Below, piece by piece: positions 31,742 to 40,502 of a DNA stretch of 64,000 nt. Where the stretch lies: contig OX393570.1 in NCBI GenBank assembly GCA_947652115.1, positions 7,418,415 through 7,482,414 of the forward strand. Reading direction: 5' to 3'. The position numbers and the translations under genes are program-made. Numbering within the stretch: the stretch's first letter is position 1; every line of letters begins with the position of its first letter. This DNA comes from Blastomussa wellsi (taxonomy: Eukaryota; Cnidaria; Anthozoa; Scleractinia; Plerogyridae). The notes under the pieces were generated by a model. The model saw only the letters and a list, made by a program, of their open reading frames with translations. It was not told where the DNA came from and searched no databases.

Positions 31742-32879
31742 ACAATAAATTGAATGCAAAGTATTGTTATTCGATTCCATTGTGCTTTGCATTTTAATCA
31801 GTAAAGATCTGTATCAAAAGTTAATTCTACTCTTGATTTGTATTGGGGTTTACAGAGCATTCATGAGACCTAAATAGTACCTTTGCATTGGATCTACTCC
31901 TTATGAATTATTAATGAATTTTACAATTTAAATTATCATTTCAAATAATCGTTTTATTTTTATTTCTGTTTTAATTTCTTCTCCTTGCCATGTGGATCAG
32001 TCTACCGTTAGTTACCAGGACGCATTCCATATAAATCCCACGCCGAAGATATGCCAAGGGTTTTGAAATTCCATGCCAAACATCTGGCAAGCGGCAAAAA
32101 TCCCATGGCATTTTGCCGAGAAATGCACCAGGCCGCCAACGGCAAACCATGCTCCCAGGTCTCTGTCGCAGAAGAGGTCTGTAAGAGACCCTGAGAACAA
32201 CTTTGACACCACAAAAATGTGGAGTTTGTTGACACAACATCAGGGTTACGCCTAAAGGTTACACCAAATGTTGCTTTCGTCACCCACCACTGTACGCCAA
32301 AATCCCCTGTTGTACAATAGTAAGCCGCAAAATGTCAAAACCCACACCGAAGATCTTCGGCATAACCTACACTGAATGCACCCTGGGCATCTACACAACT
32401 TCTGGCACTATTCATTGCTTTGTCGTTGTGGTCTTACCTATATTAAAAGATTTGTTTGCCACAATTTAGGTAGCCTATCACACCGTGAAGAATGCCAAAA
32501 GAAGCAAAAATCATACCCTATTTATGGAGCGAGAACCTCGAAATACCACACCCTATCCCGCGGCACATGCCTATATAGCCCGTATATGGGAGTAACCCCC
32601 CCCCCCCCCCAAAAAAAAAAGAAAAGAATACTCAACTCTTTTTTGTTTGTCAAATGATTGCAAAACGTGGCAGAGCAAAGCACGTGCATTTCTTCCTTAT
32701 GTTCAGTTTACAATTTGTTGAAATTGGCGTAATAAGAAAAGTGAACTCCCTCAAAGAATGAATAATATACCTTACCACTCTAAATGGTACGGCGAAGAAA
32801 GAGAATGCCTTGTAGAACTTTGTGGAAAACTCCTCTTTCGAATACCAGCTCTCTTCACCACTGACGCCGTCGCCGCCAT
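27527..32879 (-). CDS. RPP38: Ribonuclease P/MRP protein subunit p38 (one exon not located)
   Basis: Minus-strand exons located: 32776..32879 (start), 30227..30386, 28411..28563, 27527..28027 (stop). The protein begins MAATASVVKRAGIRKR with a good Kozak context (AAATGGCGG) and reaches SLSSPYHLEW, like the human SLNNPYIIRW. Exon 30227-30386 has LVLGINQVTKALEKGTLKLV. Exon 28411-28563 has the L7Ae-type core (SIKPAALLEHLLVLC, TFPLLLGVRRVSAFAF). The last exon has CIPWL, then a long Lys/Glu/Asn-rich tail with a basic stretch GGKKRKRRARN. It belongs to the L7Ae/eL8 RNA-binding family and acts in the nucleolus in tRNA 5' processing and RNase MRP. Joining the first two located exons directly would create TGA, so a short intermediate exon (length a multiple of 3) must exist; I could not find it. 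An upstream Met at 32960 is in frame but less likely. Confidence 0.85.
28921..29371. mobile_element. MITE-like element, AAGGCCCGGTTC termini (RPP38 intron)
   Basis: Begins TGTAAGGCCCGGTTCAAAC and ends GAACCGGGCCTTGCA. TTTCATGTGCCA and its inverse TGGCACATGAAA follow inside each end. About 450 bases, non-coding; extra internal TTTGGCACATG copies at about 28975 and 29252. Confidence 0.8.
29445..29592 (-). mobile_element. tRNA-derived SINE (tRNA pseudogene head)
   Basis: The minus strand reads TAGCTCAGTTGGTAGAGCAG, a textbook tRNA D-arm/A box. After spacing it has GGTTAGAATCC (B box, one deviation). The acceptor stem does not close (5' GCCTCAG has no partner after the T arm). It runs into TTTTTTCAGGCTTTATTTTC and a family tail, so it is a SINE and not a working tRNA gene. 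Confidence 0.75.
30980..31306 (+). mobile_element. tRNA-derived SINE with 13-bp target duplication
   Basis: Same family as 53020-53316: head GGTCTAATAGTTAGTGCACT, body TTGGGCATGACACACTCAAC, core GATGGACTAGCATCCCATCC. It carries an extra GGGGAATAACG-type internal segment. It is flanked by perfect copies of TACAGAGCTAGCT at 30967-30979 and 31307-31319, proving retroposition. The right copy touches the Penelope-like fragment. Confidence 0.85.
31319..31792 (-). pseudogene. Penelope-like element fragment, GIY-YIG endonuclease region
   Basis: Minus-strand open frame with NLIYLTECKKCTKQYIGETK followed by HQLHKRFGGHH, the GIY-YIG endonuclease signature with the C-x2-C typical of Penelope-like elements. 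The upstream part reads CPYRSPAHILSTTCKSKN, as in the linker before that domain. The reverse transcriptase is absent and the C-terminus is short, so it is a 5'-truncated, dead fragment inside the RPP38 gene region. A hairpin at its 5' side (31645-31708) joins it to an inverted copy of the same segment. Confidence 0.8.
31645..31708. repeat. Perfect-arm hairpin at the Penelope-like fragment border
   Basis: GATCTGTATGGGC...TTTACAATTGC is followed after a short GAGCCGATAGGC loop by GCAATTGTAAAGCCCATACA. Inverted junctions like this are often seen at ends of Penelope-like insertions. Confidence 0.7.
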
Positions 32880-33007
32880 TTGTGTTTTCCTTTTTGTTTT
32901 GGCCCAGACCTCCTTCACCTGGGCTGTCATGGGCTGTTGGGGTCTGGGGATGGGTTCCATTGTTCCAGAGGGGTGCAGTGAAGAGTTGTTTATGTCTCAA
33001 TGAACCA

Positions 33008-33293
33008 CAGGTAGCCCAAGCTCGTTTGGGAACTCGTTATTATCAGAGTTTGTATGGCAATGTAATGATCCTGCAAAATAGTTCAAAATAAGCGATTCCA
33101 GTGGGTTTAAGCTTATCTCTATTCCTCTCCATATGTAATGTTATACGCACAAGGGGACGGTAACTCGATTTTATTATTCTTTCTCCTAATTTTGAACTAT
33201 TTATACGCTCGTTATAAATGGTTATATTCCCATACAAACTCTTACAATAACGAATGTCATGTTGATGGTTCCCAAAGGAGCTTGGACTGCCTG
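33008..33293. mobile_element. MITE-like element (CAGGTAGCCCAAGCTC termini)
   Basis: The left end CAGGTAGCCCAAGCTCGTTT matches the inverse of the right end GGAGCTTGGACTGCCTG. AGAGTTTGTATGGCAAT and ATTCCCATACAAACTCT lie inside. It sits right upstream of the RPP38 start. A half copy is at 43733-43806. Confidence 0.75.
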
Positions 33294-33920
33294 TGAATGA
33301 ACAGACATATTCCGATATATTAAAATTCTAACATTACACCAAGGCTTGGGGGAATAAAACAAAAGAAATTATTTATTCATCCCTAAGCCTCGATGCAAAA
33401 TCTTTTGGTTTTTCCCCAAGCCTCGGCTACATAAGTCATTTCAGGTGAATGGTCCCGAAGAACAAAAAACACAATTTATAAAACATCACAATAAAAGTTC
33501 TGGTTTTTTTTTTCGATTTGGTCGGAAGTTGTATATTTCAAAAGGTGGGACTTTTTCGATCTTTTTCACTTTCCCCCGCATCATCTTGAAAAAATACGTG
33601 GCTTATAACGCCATGTTTACCCGAGGCAATGACGACGAATGAAAAACAACTCGCATTCCAATATTTTGTTGCATTGCAGGTTGCAAAAAGGGGTGTTACA
33701 CTTGACAAGTTTTTAGAGCTTGCAACACAACAAAAAAAGTTGCAGGAGAAACTGCCTTGTATAACATGACCTTTATTTTTCAAACTCACACTTTTTCCCG
33801 CCAAAAAGTGCAGCACAATCAAATAGCCTCATCGTACAAAAGTCATTTCAAATTCCAGCGTGACAAATAATTAATAAACGCACGCTTTTTCTAGACCAGT
33901 AGAATAATCAATAAGCCTAA

Positions 33921-33930
33921 TATAAAAAGG
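33921..33930 (+). promoter_or_regulatory. TATA box of the secreted acidic protein gene
   Basis: TATAAAAAGG lies 64 bases before the ATG at 33985, leaving about 30 bases for the usual spacing to a start site and a short leader. Confidence 0.6.
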
Positions 33931-33984
33931 TGAGATCGCCACGAGGCCACATTGAGGATCAGTGAAAAAGTTCTACGGTAGAAG

Positions 33985-36900
33985 ATGGTTCGTGTTTGGG
34001 GTTTGGTGTTTCTCGTTGGCCTTCTCTTCCTGAGTGAGAATAAACGAAGCTTTGGCTTACCAACCAAACTTCATGATAAAGCAAACGGTGAGTCATGAAA
34101 TATCACTGCAAATTTTAAATTTTATGTGACAGAAAGCCATGAATATGACGAAAATCGGCTTAGTTCATGAATGTTGCGAAGTTGCTCTTTGTGAGTTGGA
34201 GCACCATTGAGTTTGTTTTTCCACTTTTTTAAAATCCTAGTAAGATTTAAATGTGGCTTCAGTTTTATTAAAAGAATATACCCAGTTCGTAGAAAATATA
34301 GTATCTGATCTGTAGTTACGGCAGTGTTAAAAGTTGTGAATTCAGTGATTGATTGAATTGCTAGCACGGAAAACAACTGCAAGAGGAAATTTTCATTTCG
34401 GCTTTTTCGTATGTTTTTAAAAGTAATAGAAAACGCTCCCACAGACTAATTAGTTTTAAAGTGTTTCTTTGTTCACGAACTTGACTCGTGGTGAGAACTA
34501 ATTCCCAATGTTCATGTGAATTTTCTATGTTCACACACGTGGCGTAATGAGTCTTTAACACTAGGCAAATTCCGGCACAAATACTGACAAATTATAACAC
34601 TTTTACTGAATTAACTTTAAAATGCAGGATGAAACAAAATAGTCTCGAAAAGACAGCTTAATTTTACTTATACGTCATCAGATAAGAAACCATTCGAAGG
34701 GGAACAAGCAAGAACTATGCCCGAAACGTGTTTAGCACTGCTTTTGCTAGGCAGTGACAAACTTTGAACGGACGGTAGTATTTTTAAAAAATAAAAGAAA
34801 AGTGGCGGGAGGGTTATCATAAACCTAGTGAGAACATGAGTGGCTCATGGTTCAGTTTTCGTTGTCAGACGAGTTGTGGGTAATGAAAACAACAGATGTC
34901 GTTTTTTCTGTGTTTAAAGACGTTTGAAGTGCCCGTCATCAAGAAAATGATATTGTAATATTCTCTTGCCATTGTTTGATAATTTTCCAGTAGCTATTAG
35001 TCTGTGCATTCTTGCGCATTAATATATAGTTTGCCGGGTTCACAAGGAGCCTGAGTTAGAAAACAAATTGTTTTAAAAGGTCACTTTGCTGATTTCCAGT
35101 TGAACATCATACTGGTGTTACTCGTCAGAGGACACATATGTTTAACGTTTTTTCTTTATAATTAAACGCTCAAAACTCTAGTTTGCAAATGGTTTGTCAC
35201 TGACTGTTTTTTAGATCTTATTTTTAAGACGTTTCGGCCAGTACTTCAGTAGACCTTCATCAGCTGAAAAAAATAGAGCCGTTACACACGATTAAAAACA
35301 GCAGCTCGTTAAACGCGCGCACTAAAATGTTCCGTGTAAAGCCTAAAAGAACGTGTCGCGAGACTCGTGGGATCAAAGCTCTAATAGCGTTCTTTCTTTT
35401 CTGTTGAGATTTTGAGTTCGACGACGGCAAGGAAGGATTGAGCAAGAAGGAACGAGAGAACATACGTCAGATTCTAATGCTTGCTGCAAAGGAGCTTCAA
35501 GATAAAGATGTCATACAAGTCCTGAAGAAATCATTGATTTTGCAACTGAAAATCTGTTTCTCATCGCCTCTTCCAGCCCCGCAGCCCCACTATGAAGTGC
35601 TGCCGGTCGGAGGCTTCGGTAAGTAGGCAGTGGCGGATCTAGGGGAGGGGGTTTCCCCCTCCCCCCTCCCCCCCCGCAATTAGCTCCTATCGGCGAAAGT
35701 TTTGAGGCCAAATTAAAAGGGCCGAAAATTTATCTGGACCGAAAACTTTCCAAAAAATATGGTTGGGATAGGCCGAGAGTGCAACGTTACCACATAACCA
35801 CAACATAAACCGTATTACACAAAGCGCGTATAACGCACTAACGCCATTATTTGAAACATGGTTTTATATACAAATATAACCCCCCGGAGCCTCTTAACCA
35901 CCCCTCCCCCCACCCCCTCCTTCAATGGGCTCCTGTCGGAAAGTATTTTCAAAACTTTCTACAAAACCTTCAAGTAATAATTAAGAATGAAGGGAATCTG
36001 TTTTCGTACTAAAAAGACCAAAAGGCACGTTTGCTTGGTTTGTGTGGAAATAAGATGTTTGAAAAATAGATTTTCTGAGAAACTTTGGGTAGGAACCCTT
36101 ATCATGGATAACCGAATTAATTTAGCTATTTAGGAGTGGGTAATTCCGGAGGCAAAGAGGATGAGGAACTATTCTCGGACTCATTAATAATTCATGAAGT
36201 TAAAACAAAATCATAACCGTGAAGGAGGTTTGGATACCCGATCTTAATTATCATTGACGATTTTGTTTCTACATTTACTACTTAGTTTTTGTTTCGATTG
36301 AGAAGATATATCAAACACTTGAGACAGTGTTAAAAATACTCCGTTGCGCGTTGTATTTTCAACTCTCTTCTCGGTGTTTGGATATCCCGATGAAACACTG
36401 CCTCTCGTGTTTGATACATTACGTCCAGACATGAGGAAAGCCATACGAGTCCTCGGGCAGCTCTTCAGAAACCGAACTAATGCGACTTCCTTTATGCCTT
36501 TAGGAGATGAACGAGATGAGGGAATGGCCCCACAAGAAAAGAATAGACTGCGCATGGTTTTAAAGGAAGCATTGGAACTTATCGATGAAGAAGAGATCTT
36601 AGATTTCCTCAAGGCCTCTCTATACTTTAGACTGAATTTTTGTTTACGCGTACCTTTTGTAAACGGTGCCTATTCTAAAACAAGTCCATCTCCAGAGCCA
36701 ATTCGAAGACCAGATACCGCTCCTGAGCCACCTTACACTACCCCTGAGGAACCAGGGATGCCTGACACAAGTAGCTCAAGTTCTCCAGCCCCACCAATCA
36801 ACCCGATAGTGACCAAAGAGAATATCAGCGAGGCCGAAAAGAACGCCGAAAAGGACAAGTCTGAACTTCCTGAAGAAGAGGCTCTTGAAAATGCTTATGT

Positions 36901-37303
36901 GTCTCACAGGAACGAGATTCCTGCTCCGGGTGTCGATTATACTCCACGGGACGAGTTGAATCGGGATGAATTACAAGTCCCGATAGAACTTGAAGAGTTA
37001 GAAAATCAGCTTGACCCCGAGAAAGAAAACTTGGTGGAGTCGATTTCTGATAACGACGACTTGAACAAATTATCAGAATCGCTCCTCAACAGCAAAGAAT
37101 CGACCGTGATAGAGGGTGAAGGAAAAGCGGCTGAACGAACAGAAACGCAAATTCCGGAGATTATTTCGATGAACAGTGACAAGGGCGAGTTCGACGCAGT
37201 GATAAGGATCGACTACGACGACCACAACGCCCTCAACGGTGAAAAAGAGAAGACTGGGACAGGCGGAGTAGACCTGGGTCCTATTATTGAGCCAAACGAG
37301 TAA
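33985..37303 (+). CDS. Secreted acidic protein with exon-duplicated module (unrecognised)
   Basis: Exons 33985..34087, 35409..35618 and 36504..37303 join in frame (phase 1 at both introns) to 370 residues. Exon 1 encodes a signal peptide (MVRVWGLVFLVGLLFLSENK). Exons 2 and 3 each begin with an acidic lead and a 47-residue helical module alignable without gaps. Shared positions include EG, LK-x-SL, a hydrophobic run, one Cys and a Pro: VLKKSLILQLKICFSSP versus FLKASLYFRLNFCLRVP. A Pro/Ser/Thr-rich linker and a long Glu/Asp-rich tail follow. An alternative acceptor at 36323 would start exon 3 at 36324 and add 60 in-frame residues, including LRPDMRKAIRVLGQLF. I know no family for it. Acidic secreted proteins in corals are often skeletal matrix components, which is only a guess here. 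Confidence 0.75.
35225..35275 (-). ncRNA. Hammerhead-ribozyme-like motif (Penelope-type), degenerate
   Basis: The minus strand reads CAGCTGATGAAGGTC, a 12-base loop, then GGCCGAAACGTC. It thus has the CUGAUGA box, a 4-bp stem II, and GAAA. The following CTTA...TAAG can form a short stem III, and poly-U/poly-A flanks could form stem I, but the pair next to the cleavage site looks mismatched. Hammerheads of this type accompany Penelope-like elements in many animals. It lies in intron 1 of the acidic-protein gene. Confidence 0.4.
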
Positions 37304-37433
37304 CGTAAAACGATGAAATCACATAAGTAACTATGGTAACATGTTGATTTAGAAACTGCTCAATAGTATAAACAAGTTGTACCTTTGTATTCAAAATGAT
37401 TTTAAAAGTTTGATTAAAATCACTCAAATACTG

Positions 37434-37439
37434 AATAAA
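37434..37439 (+). promoter_or_regulatory. Poly(A) signal of the secreted acidic protein gene
   Basis: AATAAA 131 bases after the stop codon, followed by TGTTGTTCCTTT (U/GU-rich). Confidence 0.65.
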
Positions 37440-37845
37440 TGTTGTTCCTTTATCTTATTTATTCCGTTTTGTGGGCTCGCTCCTTTTCTTCTCCTTTCCA
37501 TTCCTAATGCCCGGTTGCTAATTGGCTGCTAAAACTAAATGGCTCTTATTGGAGTCCTCAGCGGTTTGACATACAAACGAGGCTAACGGGTCATTCTGTA
37601 TTGTGTTGTCCGATGTCTTGACCCTTTCGCCTCGTTCGCATGCTGTCTTTACAAAAGAATATATTATCGCAGGCTCAACTTCAAAAAACATTTAGCATAA
37701 TTTATACCAGTGAATTTACCACCAGTGAACCAATAGCACCAAATGACTCTTTATGTCCTTGTCAACAAATCAAAAGTCCACCAATTTGATTACTAATTTG
37801 CATGATTTCAAAATGTCAGCATTGTGTTATCGCCACGTGGAATTA

Positions 37846-38332
37846 TTCGCCCCATGTAAAGAAATCTAAGAGCGTCTAGGATTCTGGATTCCACGGCATG
37901 GATTCCGGATTCCAGGTATAAATTCGGCTGTATTCCGGATTCCAAACGAAGTTCCGTATTCCAAACCCTTTAGTCTGGTTTTCATTCGTTCTTCAATAGC
38001 GCATTCTTCTATTGAGATACGATTTTGCTTATTTCGATACTATATTTAACAAATAGAGCATGCACTCTGTTAGGAGGATCAAAGACCACTTGGCCGCCGA
38101 CTTGGAGATAACACACAGATGCATGCATGTTCTCAAATGATTCCATTGTCTGTACTGATCTGTATCTTGTACGAAGGAATACAATTCCAAGCGACCAAAT
38201 ATTTTCCGTTTTGTAAAACTCCGAAAGTATGGATTTCGGATTCCAGAGACTGGATTCCGGATTCTAGAGACTGTATCCCGGATTGTAAAGGCAAAAATAT
38301 GTTGGATTCCGGATTCCCTTACATGAGGCGAA
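37846..38332. mobile_element. MITE-like element rich in GGATTCCGGATTCC
   Basis: The ends TTCGCCCCATGTAA and TTACATGAGGCGAA are inverted. The interior carries many copies of GATTCCGGATTCC and its variants in both halves (about 37880-37970 and 38228-38320), so each arm is itself repetitive. Confidence 0.75.
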
Positions 38333-38584
38333 ATTATAACACAACATCGAAATCCAGAAAAATCTACCCAGGAGAAAATGGTAAATTTCCTCACTCGCTC
38401 TTAGCTAATATGAATAAATTAAAAAATGGCCGCTTTGTGCTTTAAAAAAACGCGAAGTCGGTGATTACTGTTATAGAAGCATGCTGTCATAAGTAAGTTT
38501 TGCGCACTCCCGGTTTCAATTTAGTTGTCTCCAAAGATGTGTTTTTCATGAGAAGACTTGTATGTAAAATGATATCATCAATTA

Positions 38585-38599
<15 letters not shown>

Positions 38600-38619
<20 letters not shown>

Positions 38620-38966
38620 TAAAAGTAGGGACCAACGAAACCATGACGGCAACGCCGACGACGTCCACAAAAATGCATTAATTTGTTTAGTGTGATTATC
38701 AGTATCAGCGCTAATTTCTACTTCGATTTTTAAGTGCTTATTAAATACAAACAAGTAACACGAAAAAAAGCACTTTCTGTTGCTGTTTTGCAGAGGACGA
38801 CTAAGAAGGGTAAATAGATGGATAACGCACGTGCAGGACTATTGTTCTGCTCATCAAATCTTTTGTTTGACGACGTCCTCGTTGACGTCGTCGTCGTGGT
38901 TTCGTTAGGCCCGTTATGAACGAGGCGCAGCAGAGTTGAGTATCGCTCGTAGAAAACAAGGGCCCT
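38600..38966. mobile_element. MITE-like element with CGACGACGTC-rich arms
   Basis: The left GAGTTTTCTACGAGC...ACCAACGAAACCATGACGGC matches the inverse of the right GTCGTCGTGGTTTCGTTAGG...GCTCGTAGAAAAC. Borders are approximate. The minus-strand open frame across it is a by-product. Confidence 0.7.
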
Positions 38967-39962
38967 TTTTAATAGCACTGTGCAGGCGAAGCCGTTGCAG
39001 AAACGCCCGTATTTCAGTGCATATAAGCATCTACCAGAGTGTCCTGTATGAAGCAAGTGCCTGTTGACTGTACTACTCCAAAGGAGTATCGAAAACAAAG
39101 ACCCTGATCGAAGAATAACAAGGGTGGAACCAGGGGGAGGGTGCAGGAGGTGCGCACCCACCCCCTCCCCTGGATAACCTAATCAACTATTGTAACTATT
39201 TTAATACTTATATTATATAAATTATTGTAATAATCTGTTATTCATTCTAGGGGCGTCATTCACAAAATCGGCTTCCTTGCTGTGTCCTTGACTGTAATTT
39301 CATTTATTATGGACAGACAGAGAGGGCCTTGGCAGCAAGGATATAAGCACATCAAAGGACAGTTCTGTTGGGGATAACAATTCCACAGTCGCGATACTAT
39401 TTTACCGGCACGAATCAGAGGTCTGGGGAGGGGGAGGTGCGCAGAGAGTTATGGGATTTGAGATTGTAATTTGTGGCCGTCAGAAAGGTGAGACATTCTA
39501 CGGTCAGCCTTCACCGTGTACAGTTAGGTTTCATTTTAGGTTTATTGTACTTATTGTACACCAGATTTAGATCTAGCAATCTCTAGCGATTGTTTTTGTA
39601 TGTATTAGTTATCGTATATCTTCATTAGCATACCCTAACACCCCAAGGGTTGCACCACTGCCTTGGTCGGGGGTACACGTTCCCCGTTTTTTTCCACCTG
39701 CTGGTTTTTAGGGGTTTTCGTGTCCGGCTTTGGTGCATATCTGTAAAAATGTTGAATAAACGGCGCGGAGCTTGGCTGGCCCACGCGCCCATATATCATC
39801 ATTTTGTGTTGTGTTCCGGTTGAGTAGTGGAGGCAAAATAGTTTAATTTGTCCATAACAAAGATATGATTTTAATAACGATACCATTGTGGACAAGGGCG
39901 GTAACTAATCATGTAACTATCACGACACTTTTTCACGAGGCCTGAACGCGTACAAAGAACAA

Positions 39963-40261
39963 AGGTCGTTTCACGGATGTCACACGAAAAGGCAATTTTT
40001 AGCGCTATTCATAAACATAAATTCTTCTCCATCAGATAAAACGATTTCTCGTACCGATTTTTGTTAGCCTGCGAAGTTTGACAATAATCAGTTACAAACT
40101 CTCGGAAATATGAGAGCCCAGTTTTCTGAAGAAATGTATGAAAGGGGGCAACGCTTGCCCCCCCTTCATAAATCGATCTATTGAGATGAATTTGTGTTTT
40201 AATGAAAAGCACTGAAAATTGAAATTTTGCGCGACATAATTTGACATCCGTGAAACGGCCT
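39963..40261. mobile_element. MITE-like element, AGGTCGTTTCACGGATGTCA ends
   Basis: The right end is TGACATCCGTGAAACGGCCT, inverse of the left with one change. About 300 bases, non-coding, 240 bases before the SLC27A start. Confidence 0.8.
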
Positions 40262-40329
40262 AAACTGACAGTCCAGAAATTTACAAGTCACTCGCGTATC
40301 AAGCTGCACGTAACACGCGTTTAGCTTTT

Positions 40330-40375
40330 TAAGACCGATGAAGGCCGACGTTTTTCGGCCGAAGCGTCTTGTTTT
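40330..40375 (+). ncRNA. Degenerate hammerhead-like palindrome
   Basis: CCGATGAAGGCCGACG followed by TTTTTCGGCCGAAGCGTC has the stem II and overall shape of the hammerhead core. It deviates at two core positions (CCGATGA for CUGAUGA, GAAG for GAAA), so it is probably inactive. It lies about 130 bases upstream of the SLC27A start. Confidence 0.3.
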
Positions 40376-40462
40376 GAGTTTCGATATCCTGACTCCAATT
40401 TCTAATTGGAGGGCGCTTGGGCCTCGCTTTCATACAACTACCGCTTCCGTAAGTGTGTGTAG

Positions 40463-40470
40463 TATAAAAA
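40463..40470 (+). promoter_or_regulatory. TATA-like box before SLC27A start
   Basis: TATAAAAA lies 40 bases before the ATG. If used it leaves a very short leader, so it may be fortuitous. Confidence 0.3.
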
Positions 40471-40502
40471 TATCAGTCTGCAAATACTGTCTTACCGAAA
40501 AA

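Larger units (their letters stand above)
32961..33984. other. Divergent intergenic region between RPP38 and the acidic-protein gene
   Basis: About 1.0 kb that must hold both promoters, since the two genes point away from each other. It contains the MITE-like element 33008-33293, a poly-T/GAAAA-rich stretch, and a TATA box for the plus-strand gene (33921). Confidence 0.6.
37304..40502. other. Intergenic region, filled with MITE-like elements
   Basis: Between the acidic-protein and SLC27A genes I see no host gene. It holds at least three inverted-repeat elements (37846-38332, 38600-38966, 39963-40261), a C-rich palindrome near 39125-39175 and a hammerhead-like palindrome near 40330. Confidence 0.6.

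Noticed and set aside
31971..32283. Overlapping minus-strand open frames in the RPP38 intron
   Set aside because: Three frames overlap without homology or splice logic; none supplies the missing RPP38 exon.
38730..39161. 143-codon minus-strand open frame
   Set aside because: It crosses an arm of an inverted-repeat element and has no recognisable protein features.
39635..39895. Minus-strand 86-codon open frame ending VVQPLGC
   Set aside because: No start context, no neighbours, and no recognised family; looks like chance in repeat-rich DNA.
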